From assembly GCA_947074225.1 (NCBI GenBank), contig CAMTOX010000113.1:1-6517 (forward strand): a stretch of DNA of 6,517 nucleotides. Reading direction: 5' to 3'. Below are positions 1-5,864 of the stretch, one piece after another. Every line of letters begins with the position of its first letter. The first letter of the stretch is position 1. A program made the position numbers and the translations under genes. The stretch is from an uncultured bacterium. Lineage in GTDB: Bacteria; Bacteroidota; Bacteroidia; Bacteroidales; Paludibacteraceae. The notes below the pieces were generated by a model that made no database searches, was not told the origin of the DNA, and worked only from the letters and a program-made list of their open reading frames with translations.

Positions 1-107
1 AAGAAAAAGGATGCAACGACTGACTTATCAAGATGCAGAGTTACACATGGATGCATATAGAACACGTGTATATCAGATCGCCTCCACATACATCCAACCA
101 ATGACCT
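1..107. other. Non-genomic read tail outside the 5' adapter
   Basis: This stretch lies outside a recognisable sequencing adapter (108-140), so it should be adapter or flow-cell side sequence with many base errors, not host DNA. The last bases before 108 loosely resemble the P5 extension that precedes the read-1 primer site, but the match is too degraded to align with confidence. An open frame runs through it from an ATG at 11 into rfbA, but that N-terminus is artificial. Seen: position outside the adapter and no gene content. Inferred: its origin. Confidence 0.8.
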
Positions 108-140
108 ACACTCTTGCCCTACACGGCGCTCTTCCGATCG
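108..140 (+). other. Illumina TruSeq read-1 adapter (contamination)
   Basis: About 30 of 33 bases match the standard TruSeq universal/read-1 adapter. I see differences at the ninth base (T to G), at the second A of the ACGAC core (read as ACGGC) and at the last base. It ends in CTTCCGATC directly before coding sequence of rfbA. Translated in the rfbA frame it gives TLALHGALPI, a peptide that marks adapter-contaminated protein entries. It should be trimmed, and real sequence begins at about 141. Confidence 0.96.
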
Positions 141-943
141 CAAAACAAATCATGCCGGTTTACGATAACCCTATGATTTATTATCCACTATCAACCTTAA
201 TGTTGGCTGGTATTCGCGAGGTACTTATCATTAGTACACCAAGAGACTTACCAATGTTTAAAGAGTTATTAGGTAATGGAAAAGAGTTAGGAATGGAATT
301 CTCTTATAAAGTTCAGGAGCAACCTAATGGTTTAGCACAAGCTTTTGTCTTGGGTGCTGAGTTCTTAAATGGTGAGAAAGGGTGTCTTATCCTGGGCGAT
401 AATATGTTCTATGGGCAAAACTTCTCTCAGATGTTACAACGTGCTGCCTCTATAGAGAATGGGGCATGTGTATTCGGATATTATGTGAAAGATCCGCGGG
501 CATATGGAGTAGTGGAATTTGATAACCTAGGAATGGTGAAATCTTTAGAAGAGAAACCTGCAAATCCAAAGAGTAATTATGCTGTTCCAGGACTCTATTT
601 CTACGATGAAACAGTAACTCAAAAGGCTCGCGATTTAAAACCTTCGGCAAGAGGGGAGTATGAAATAACCGATTTAAATAACCTTTACTTGCAAGAAGGC
701 ACTTTAAAGGTTGAACTATTTGGTAGAGGATTCGCTTGGCTTGATACCGGTAATTGCGATAGCTTACTTGAAGCATCTAACTTTGTGGCTACGATTCAAA
801 ACCGTCAAGGTTTCTATGTGAGTTGTATAGAAGAGATTGCATGGCGAAACGGTTGGATATCTACTGAACAGTTAAGGGTTTTAGGAGAACAATTGAATAA
901 AACACAATATGGTCAATATCTATTAGAATTGGCTAAACATTAA
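141..943 (+). CDS. rfbA: Glucose-1-phosphate thymidylyltransferase (5'-truncated)
   Basis: This enzyme (RmlA/RfbA) joins dTTP and glucose-1-phosphate to dTDP-glucose, the first step of dTDP-L-rhamnose synthesis in the cytoplasm. The real reading begins at KQIMPVYDNPMIYYPLS, which fits the family's conserved SKQ-PIYDKPMIYYPLS segment. The expected N-terminal ~22-25 residues with the nucleotide-binding GGSGTR loop are missing because the contig ends in adapter. The rest is intact: GLAQAF, the metal-binding Asp of LILGDN (codon at 398), SLEEKP, KSNYAV-GLYFYD, PSARGEYEITD and the second metal Asp of AWLDTG (codon at 743). The C-terminus GQYLLELAKH matches the family end. The codon at 140-142 reads GCA (Ala) only because its first base belongs to the adapter; genuine TCA (Ser) is likely. 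An ATG at 11 opens the frame but is artefactual. rfbC follows after 25 bases. Confidence 0.95.
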
Positions 944-968
944 AATCAAAGCACTTTCCAATATTCAT

Positions 969-1511
969 ATGGAGATTATTAAAACACCAATTAAAGATTT
1001 GGTAATTATAAAACCACGCGTCTTTAACGATGCTCGTGGTTTTTTCTATGAAACGTACAATGAGGTACGTTATCAACAGGCTGGAGTAACAGAGAAGTTT
1101 GTACAAGACAATCTTTCTAAATCCAGTTATGGCGTAATAAGAGGCCTACACTTTCAAAAAGGAGAATATAGTCAGGCTAAACTTGTTTCGGTAGTAGTAG
1201 GAGCGGTATATGATGTAGCAGTAGACCTGCGTCCGGACTCACCCACTTATGGACAATGGTATGGAGTGGAACTTACGGCCGAAAACCATTTGCAGTTCCT
1301 TGTACCAAGAGGATTCGCACACGGATTCTCGGTGCTTAGTCAAGAGGCTATCTTTACCTATAAGTGCGATAACTTTTATCATCAACAAGCAGAAGGAGGA
1401 TTAAGATTTGACGACCCTTCATTGAATATAGACTGGAGGATTCCGTCAGATAAGGCACTCGTTTCGGATAAAGATTATATCTTACCCTTTTTAAAAGATT
1501 TGACCTTATAA
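969..1511 (+). CDS. rfbC: dTDP-4-dehydrorhamnose 3,5-epimerase
   Basis: RmlC/RfbC epimerises dTDP-4-keto-6-deoxyglucose at C3 and C5, the third step of dTDP-L-rhamnose synthesis. The 180-residue product has the normal family length and is a single cupin (RmlC-type jelly roll). Family landmarks are present: DARGFFYETY (residues 21-30), FVQDNLSKSSYGVIRGLHFQ (44-63) with the catalytic base His61, Lys71, VPRGFAHGF (112-120) with His118, the active-site Tyr131 in FTYKCDNFY, and Asp169, which would partner His61. The roles are assigned from known RmlC structures. The start ATG at 969 gives the typical N-terminus MEIIKTPI-DLVIIKPRVF. No Shine-Dalgarno sequence is seen, only A/T-rich sequence, as usual in Bacteroidota. 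It sits 25 bases after rfbA and 43 before rfbD, so all three are probably cotranscribed. Confidence 0.96.
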   Translation: MEIIKTPIKDLVIIKPRVFNDARGFFYETYNEVRYQQAGVTEKFVQDNLSKSSYGVIRGLHFQKGEYSQAKLVSVVVGAVYDVAVDLRPDSPTYGQWYGVELTAENHLQFLVPRGFAHGFSVLSQEAIFTYKCDNFYHQQAEGGLRFDDPSLNIDWRIPSDKALVSDKDYILPFLKDLTL

Positions 1512-1554
1512 AACAAAACATTATTTCATTCAATAAGAAATATCATTCCAGATT

Positions 1555-2421
1555 ATGAAACTTTTAGTTACTGGTGCCTACGGACAGTTGGGCAATGAAA
1601 TGCGCGTTGCATTACAAAATTATCCGCAATTTACTGCTGTTATGACCGATGTTGATGTTTTGGACATAACAGACTTAGTAGCTTTGGAATCTTTTGTAAT
1701 GGCACATAAGCCCGATATACTTATTAACTGTGCTGCTTACACCGCAGTAGATAAGGCAGAGGACGATGTAGAGAACTGTAAACGTATTAATGTCGACGCT
1801 GTACGCAACATTGGTACTCTTGCTGCAAAGCATGGGTTTGAAGTCATTCACATTTCAACAGACTATGTGTTCGATGGTAAATCTTGTTTCCCATATACTG
1901 AGGATATGATGGTGAACCCTACCAATGTTTATGGACGAACTAAACTACAAGGCGAGCAGACTCTTTTGGCTGTAAACCCCAATGCCATGATTATTCGCAC
2001 CTCTTGGTTATACAGTAGCTTCGGTAATAACTTTGTGAAAACAATGTTACGTCTTGGTAAGGAACGCAATGAACTATCGGTAATTTTTGACCAAGTAGGT
2101 ACACCAACTTATGCAGCAGACCTTGCCGATGCTATATTGCAAATTATTGCCAAAGGTAAACTCATTCCAGGCGTTTATCACTACTCTAACGAGGGAGTGT
2201 GCAGTTGGTATGATTTTGCCTTTATGATTCATCGTTTTGCTAATATAAAGTGTCAAATTACTCCTATAGAATCATCGGCCTATCCGGTTAGAACGCCACG
2301 ACCATTTTATAGTGTGCTCAATAAGAAGAAAATTAAAGACTCTTTTGGCATTCTTATTCCTAACTGGGTAGACTCGTTACAACGTTGTGTTGCAATATTG
2401 GAAAATGAAAAAATTGACTGA
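1555..2421 (+). CDS. rfbD: dTDP-4-dehydrorhamnose reductase
   Basis: RmlD/RfbD reduces dTDP-4-keto-L-rhamnose to dTDP-L-rhamnose with NAD(P)H, the last step of the pathway. The 288-residue protein is an extended short-chain dehydrogenase. It has the dinucleotide-binding loop TGAYGQLG (residues 6-13), the INCAAYTAVDKAE segment (57-69), the active-site region HISTDYVFDG (99-108) and the catalytic pair Tyr126 and Lys130 in VYGRTK. The RTSWLYSSFGNNFVKTM (148-164), DQVGTPTYAADLA (179-191) and RTPRPFYSVL (246-255) segments are typical of RmlD. Length and both ends fit the family. It stops with TGA and is followed 53 bases later by a terminator stem, so it ends the operon. rfbB, which supplies the 4,6-dehydratase, does not follow it and must lie elsewhere or upstream of the truncated end. 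Confidence 0.96.
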   Translation: MKLLVTGAYGQLGNEMRVALQNYPQFTAVMTDVDVLDITDLVALESFVMAHKPDILINCAAYTAVDKAEDDVENCKRINVDAVRNIGTLAAKHGFEVIHISTDYVFDGKSCFPYTEDMMVNPTNVYGRTKLQGEQTLLAVNPNAMIIRTSWLYSSFGNNFVKTMLRLGKERNELSVIFDQVGTPTYAADLADAILQIIAKGKLIPGVYHYSNEGVCSWYDFAFMIHRFANIKCQITPIESSAYPVRTPRPFYSVLNKKKIKDSFGILIPNWVDSLQRCVAILENEKID

Positions 2422-2474
2422 TTATCAATAGATTTATTTGCCATTAAACGTTAATAAATATACTATATCTATAT

Positions 2475-2511
2475 TAATGACCGAAGCCTATGGTTTTGGT
2501 CATTATTTTTT
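2475..2511 (+). terminator. Intrinsic terminator of the rfbACD operon
   Basis: A 13-bp stem pairs AATGACCGAAGCC (2476-2488) with GGTTTTGGTCATT (2492-2504), with two G-U pairs and a TAT triloop. It can be extended by T2475-A2505 and is followed by six T (2506-2511). This is a textbook Rho-independent terminator 53 bases after rfbD. It also separates rfbD from the next promoter, whose -7 box begins two bases after the T-run. Confidence 0.9.
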
Positions 2512-2512
2512 G

Positions 2513-2521
2513 TATCTTTGC
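2513..2521 (+). promoter_or_regulatory. Bacteroidota-type promoter, -7 box TATCTTTGC
   Basis: TATCTTTGC fits the Bacteroidota housekeeping -7 element TAnnTTTG followed by C, and transcription would begin around 2524-2528. The -33 element is poor: the nearest TTTTGG (2494-2499) is too close and lies inside the terminator stem. The box overlaps the end of the rfb terminator. It would drive the structured leader and probably deaD, which would give a 5' UTR of about 345 bases. Confidence 0.7.
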
Positions 2522-2525
2522 ACCC

Positions 2526-2619
2526 GATTTTAAAAGCTATGGATAATATACGCCAAAGTGTTATTATACAGATACTTTATCTGTTTTTACCAAAAACATA
2601 GCTTTTGTTTTTATATTTT
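2526..2619 (+). ncRNA. Candidate structured RNA (three-way junction) upstream of deaD
   Basis: Immediately after the promoter the RNA can fold into an outer stem P1, AAAAGCTATG (2532-2541) with CATAGCTTTT (2597-2606). P1 encloses two adjacent hairpins: P2, ATAATA/TATTAT (2543-2548 with 2562-2567), and P3, ACAGATA/TATCTGT (2568-2574 with 2578-2584, loop CTT). P3 is followed by a T-run (2584-2588), and P1 by GTTTTTATATTTT, so either could end a short transcript. It could be a stand-alone small RNA or the 5' element of the deaD leader. The same bases also hold a 20-codon ORF from ATG 2539 to TAG 2599, MDNIRQSVIIQILYLFLPKT. I do not recognise a known RNA class. The pairings are seen directly and the function is inferred. 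Confidence 0.45.
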
Positions 2620-2870
2620 CAATTACGTCTTTTACGTATTTTATTTGGAATTTTCTCACCGTACAGAGGTACATTTATTAGTAGGGATACGCGTTGCATC
2701 GACTTAAGCGATAGAGGCTTTAAAATACACCACATTCGATCAGCGGGTAAATATCATGAGTTATCATGAATTATTAGATAGTCTATAAATTGTTTTTTCA
2801 TACTATCTTGCTTGCATTAGAATAGAATGTTTCGGGTGGAATACTCACTGACGTGCTAAACTTATTTATT
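2620..2870 (+). promoter_or_regulatory. Long 5' leader of the DEAD-box helicase gene
   Basis: About 250 bases without a protein gene on either strand precede deaD. Visible elements are a tandem repeat TATCATGAG/TATCATGAA (2752-2760, 2762-2770), a hairpin AGATAGT/ACTATCT (2776-2782 with 2802-2808, 19-base loop), short hairpins at 2661-2672 (GTAC-AGAG-GTAC) and 2698-2712 (ATCG/CGAT), and an A/T-rich start region without Shine-Dalgarno. I see no second convincing -7 box; TATCTTGC at 2804-2811 lacks one T. Long structured leaders are known for cold-shock helicase genes such as E. coli csdA, so post-transcriptional control is plausible. That is inference. Confidence 0.5.
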
Positions 2871-4679
2871 ATGTCAACTTTTCAAGAATTAGGATTGCGC
2901 GAAGAAATCCTAACTGCTATAGCCGAATTAGGCTATGAGAACCCTATGCCTGTACAGGCACAAGTTATCCCTTTCATGTTGAGCCAACCTAACGACCTTG
3001 TTGCTTTAGCGCAAACAGGTACTGGTAAAACAGCTGCTTTTGGTTTGCCTGTGCTCAATATGATCGACCCACAATCAAAACAAATCCAATCTTTAATTTT
3101 AGCACCAACACGCGAATTGTGTATACAAATTGCTAACGACTTGAAGAACTACTCATCTAAAATGCGTGGAACTAAAATTGTTCCTGTATATGGTGGTGAG
3201 AGCATTGTAATTCAATTACGTCAATTAGATACACCTCCTCAAGTACTTGTAGCTACTCCTGGACGTTTAATAGATTTGATTCGTCGCGGTAAAGTAAAAT
3301 TAGATGCTGTACGTTACTTAGTGCTCGATGAGGCCGATGAGATGCTAAATATGGGATTCCAAGACGATTTGGAAACCATTCTTAAAGAGGTACCTACAAA
3401 TCGTCGTACACTTCTCTTCTCGGCTACTATGCCTAAAGAGATTGCTCGTATTGCCAAAAACTATATGACAGATCATGAAGAGATTGAAGTGGGTACACGT
3501 AACTCTGGATCGAACAATGTAGAACACGTTTTCTATATGGTACAAGCTTCAAACCGTTATTTAGCTTTGAAACGTATTGTAGATATGAACCCAGATGTTT
3601 ATGGTATCATTTTCTGCCGTACACGTCAAGAGACTAAAGATGTGGCCGAGAAGTTAATGAAGGATGGATATAATGCCGATGCTCTTCACGGCGACCTTAG
3701 TCAGGCACAACGCGATACCGTAATGGGTAAATTCCGCTTCCGTAACCTACAACTTTTAGTAGCTACAGACGTTGCGGCACGTGGTCTTGATGTGAGCGAT
3801 TTAACACACGTAATCAACTATAACTTACCAGACGATGTAGAAGTTTATACTCACCGTAGTGGTCGTACAGGTCGTGCAAACAAGAAAGGTACTTCGGTAT
3901 CTATTATTCATACACGCGAACGTAACCGTATTCGCGAAATTGAACGTATCATTAAAAGAGAGTTCAAGCAACTTCCGGTTCCTAATGGTATGGATATTTG
4001 TAAACGTCAGTTATTCCATATGATTGACCGTATGGAGCAAGTTGAGGTAAACCATGAACAAATTGATCCATTTATGGATCAAGTAAATGAGAAATTGGAA
4101 TATCTATCTAAAGAAGACTTATTAATGCGTTTCGTATCTTTAGAGTTTAATCGTTTCTTAGAATATTATAAGAATGCTCAAGATTTAAATGTTCCAGACC
4201 GTAAGGAGTCGCGTCAACGCGACGATTTCTCAGGACGCGGTGAGCGTTCAGATCGTGGTAAAGGTGGCCGTCGTGGCAACCGTGTACGTTTTAAATTACC
4301 TTTAGGCCATAAACAAAATACTACGGCTCGTTCTATCTTAGGCTTGATTAATGAAACGACAAACGATAAATCAATCAGCGTAGGCGATATCGAAGTAACA
4401 AACAAGTTTACTTTCTTTGATGTATTTGCCGATCAGGCAGAACGTGTAATGCGTGCTTTTGAGGAGAATGCTCCTAGCGGATTACGCCTCACAGTGGCCG
4501 AAGAACGTCCACGTAACAACGAATACCGTGGGAATCGTGAATCGCGTGGTTACGAACGTAATGACCGCTCGCGCAACGACCGCTCAGACTCACGTAACCG
4601 TAGAAGTGGCGGATACCGCGACTCTTCAGCACGTGGCGGCAATGCCGAGAAGCCTTGGCGTCGTAGGAATCGCGCATAA
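2871..4679 (+). CDS. deaD: DEAD-box ATP-dependent RNA helicase (DeaD/CsdA type)
   Basis: The protein unwinds RNA duplexes with ATP, and relatives act in ribosome assembly, mRNA turnover and cold adaptation. I chose the ATG at 2871 (MSTFQELGL) over the ATG at 2853, because the family begins a few residues before the Q-motif phenylalanine; this gives 602 residues. Motifs in order: Q motif (FQELG to PVQAQ, about 4-30), I AQTGTGKT (47-54), Ia PTREL (79-83), Ib TPGR (129-132), II DEAD (153-156), III SAT (184-186), IV GIIFCRTR (245-252), V ARGLD (303-307), VI HRSGRTGR (328-335). A basic Arg/Gly linker (about 443-470) leads to a DbpA-like RNA-binding domain (about 471-542), and then to a low-complexity Arg/Gly/Asn/Ser tail ending PWRRRNRA. 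Arginine codons are mostly CGT, which suggests high expression. The domain layout fits CsdA better than RhlE. Confidence 0.95.
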   Translation: MSTFQELGLREEILTAIAELGYENPMPVQAQVIPFMLSQPNDLVALAQTGTGKTAAFGLPVLNMIDPQSKQIQSLILAPTRELCIQIANDLKNYSSKMRGTKIVPVYGGESIVIQLRQLDTPPQVLVATPGRLIDLIRRGKVKLDAVRYLVLDEADEMLNMGFQDDLETILKEVPTNRRTLLFSATMPKEIARIAKNYMTDHEEIEVGTRNSGSNNVEHVFYMVQASNRYLALKRIVDMNPDVYGIIFCRTRQETKDVAEKLMKDGYNADALHGDLSQAQRDTVMGKFRFRNLQLLVATDVAARGLDVSDLTHVINYNLPDDVEVYTHRSGRTGRANKKGTSVSIIHTRERNRIREIERIIKREFKQLPVPNGMDICKRQLFHMIDRMEQVEVNHEQIDPFMDQVNEKLEYLSKEDLLMRFVSLEFNRFLEYYKNAQDLNVPDRKESRQRDDFSGRGERSDRGKGGRRGNRVRFKLPLGHKQNTTARSILGLINETTNDKSISVGDIEVTNKFTFFDVFADQAERVMRAFEENAPSGLRLTVAEERPRNNEYRGNRESRGYERNDRSRNDRSDSRNRRSGGYRDSSARGGNAEKPWRRRNRA

Positions 4680-4714
4680 TACCGATTCTTAGTGATACTA
4701 CACTTAAAACAAAT

Positions 4715-4746
4715 AGTTCTATTTTCTAATCTTAGAAAATAGAACT
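4715..4746. repeat. Perfect 15-bp inverted repeat after deaD
   Basis: AGTTCTATTTTCTAA (4715-4729) is followed by TC and its exact reverse complement (4732-4746). In RNA it would be a long A/U-rich hairpin on either strand, 35 bases after the deaD stop. No T-run follows on the plus strand, so it is not a classical terminator. It may protect the deaD mRNA 3' end or help the stronger terminator that begins 10 bases further on. Confidence 0.6.
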
Positions 4747-4755
4747 TACAAAAAT

Positions 4756-4811
4756 AAAGCACTCACGATATTGGCAATAGCCTTTCGTGAGTGCTTTTAT
4801 TTTATTTTTAT
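4756..4811. terminator. Bidirectional terminator between convergent deaD and CWC gene
   Basis: A perfect 13-bp stem AAAGCACTCACGA (4756-4768) / TCGTGAGTGCTTT (4785-4797) has a short inner GGC-AATA-GCC hairpin (4773-4782) and is followed by a T-rich run (4795-4809, broken by single A's). On the minus strand the other flank reads as TATTTTTG, also T-rich. It can end deaD from the left and the three-gene minus-strand operon from the right. The CWC stop codon (4808-4810) lies within the T-rich flank. Confidence 0.88.
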
Positions 4812-4990
4812 TCCTGCGTTAGTTTCACTATAGCTCGTAAACAATTCACACATAAACAATCATTGTAATGTTCCTTTATATAGTGCGATGCTGCTTCGCT
4901 TAGTGTTACCTCTGCGCATTGACAACGTATAATATCATTGTGTCTACAAATAAAAGGAGCTCCACAACGTGGACATTTCTTATCTATCAT
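4808..4990 (-). CDS. Cysteine-rich CWC family protein (zinc-ribbon-like)
   Basis: A 60-residue protein with eight cysteines: CPRC (6, 9), Cys15, CQC (23, 25) and CLCVNC (45, 47, 50). The order CPxCGxxFxC, CxC, then Y-x-x-CLCxxCL matches the small 'cysteine-rich CWC' family, whose molecular function is not established; metal binding is the natural guess from the cysteine pairs. There is no signal peptide or membrane segment, so it should be cytoplasmic. It starts 12 bases after the ybaK stop codon and lies in the same frame, so ybaK, TAG, four codons and this ATG form one continuous frame apart from the amber codon. It is probably the last gene of the minus-strand operon, ending at the bidirectional terminator. 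Confidence 0.85.
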   Translation of the reverse strand: MIDKKCPRCGAPFICRHNDIIRCQCAEVTLSEAASHYIKEHYNDCLCVNCLRAIVKLTQE

Positions 4991-5002
4991 AAATATAGAA
5001 TT

Positions 5003-5491
5003 CTATGGTTCAACCAATGAAGTAATTTGTGCGTTGCAACACGCTACAAGGTCTTGCGGTGCTAAGAGAATTTGCATTCCCCTTACTCCGGCACTAATAT
5101 AGATACGCTCTTGTTCTAATACCGAACTGTCTATATAGATGTTCATGCGTCGTTTCATGCCTAATGGCGAACACCCTCCACGAATATATCCGGTTAATGG
5201 TAATAGCTCTTTCTGAGGAATGAGTGCACAACTTTTGTTGCCGGTTGCTTTAGCTGCTTTCTTAAGGTCAATCTCTTTATGTGCCGGTATTAAACAGGCA
5301 AAGTAATCACTACGATCGCCTTTTAGAATTAAGGTCTTAAATACGCTCTCTACGGCTTCTCCTAACTGCTCTGCCACGTGTGTGGCGCTCAAATCGTCAG
5401 GGTCTACAGTGTAACTCACAAGGTCGTACCTCACCTTTGCTCGATCTAATAATCGAGCAGCATTTGTTTTTGCTAACTTATCGCTACTCAC
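5003..5491 (-). CDS. ybaK: Cys-tRNA(Pro)/Cys-tRNA(Cys) deacylase YbaK/EbsC
   Basis: YbaK hydrolyses cysteine wrongly attached to tRNA(Pro) by prolyl-tRNA synthetase, in trans and without its own tRNA specificity. The 162-residue product is one YbaK/aaRS-associated domain of usual length. Visible family features are NAARLLD near the N-terminus, VFKTLIL (50-56) with Lys52 at the place of the essential E. coli lysine, the HKEIDLKKAAKATGNK segment (71-86), GYIRGGCSPLGMKRR (101-115) with the GGxSPxG loop, and IYISAGVRGMQILL (130-143). The start is a GTG at 5491; no in-frame ATG lies near the expected N-terminus, and the frame is open upstream without one. It begins 19 bases after the broken small gene and ends in TAG, the only TAG stop among the intact genes seen here. 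Confidence 0.93.
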   Translation of the reverse strand: MSSDKLAKTNAARLLDRAKVRYDLVSYTVDPDDLSATHVAEQLGEAVESVFKTLILKGDRSDYFACLIPAHKEIDLKKAAKATGNKSCALIPQKELLPLTGYIRGGCSPLGMKRRMNIYIDSSVLEQERIYISAGVRGMQILLAPQDLVACCNAQITSLVEP

Positions 5492-5510
5492 TTCAAATAG
5501 TATAACGCTC

Positions 5511-5798
5511 TTATTTTTCCTTCGTAATATCCATCATGTCGACAATTTTATCCAACTCAGTGTTGAAATCTTTTGCCAATGCACGATAAAATGCCTTTGT
5601 ACGTTTCTTATCTTTGGTTCCCTCTGGGTGGTTCACACGCAATAAGAATTCATTGTTTAAATGTGCAATAGCCATTGCAACATTGGTATAATTATCGTTA
5701 CTGTAGCTGTCTAATAACTGATAACGAATGTAATTCTCAGTAATTAACTACGAATTGATGTAATAAATCTCTTTTTTAAGTAATCTACGGCTTGCCAT
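5511..5798 (-). pseudogene. Small conserved Bacteroidales protein interrupted by in-frame TAG
   Basis: From ATG 5798 the frame reads MASRRLLKKEIYYINS, then TAG at 5750-5748, then LITENYIRYQLLDSYSNDNY and on to KIVDMMDITKEK and a TAA at 5513-5511. Together that is 95 codons. The pattern 'MA-RR-LKK-I-YI--EL---' followed by an acidic/basic helical C-terminus resembles, from memory, a short conserved hypothetical of Bacteroidales (about 95-115 residues, function unknown), where a Glu sits at the TAG position. A single GAG-to-TAG change would explain it. The C-terminal part stays open and looks like real protein, so the break is recent, a base error or a read-through site. The next in-frame ATG would give only 54 residues. 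It is probably the first gene of the ybaK operon. Confidence 0.75.
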
Positions 5799-5856
5799 AA
5801 TCTTTTCAATTTAATTGTAAATATCTAATGCTGATATAAAAAACTATATCACACCA

Positions 5857-5864
5857 CAAACTTA
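5857..5864 (-). promoter_or_regulatory. -7 box TAAGTTTG for the minus-strand operon
   Basis: On the minus strand 5864-5857 reads TAAGTTTG, a match to the Bacteroidota TAnnTTTG element. A start near 5850 would leave a leader of about 50 bases before the ATG at 5798. No good -33 TTG is seen at the expected distance, so the call rests on the -7 box and its position. Confidence 0.5.

Noticed and set aside
11..140. Novel N-terminal extension of RfbA
   Set aside because: It is translated adapter and read tail; homology to RfbA begins only at about 141.
450..776. 108-codon minus-strand ORF inside rfbA
   Set aside because: The sense strand encodes conserved RfbA throughout, and the antisense product resembles nothing.
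2804..2811. TATCTTGC as a second promoter close to deaD
   Set aside because: It lacks one T of the TAnnTTTG element and has no TTG at the expected upstream distance.
2853..2870. Upstream ATG at 2853 as the deaD start (MLNLFI extension)
   Set aside because: The family starts just before the Q motif, and MSTFQELGL from 2871 fits; the extra six residues have no counterpart I know.
4453..4692. 79-codon ORF overlapping the 3' part of deaD in another frame
   Set aside because: It is a shadow of the Arg-rich repetitive tail; deaD motifs and domains account for the region.
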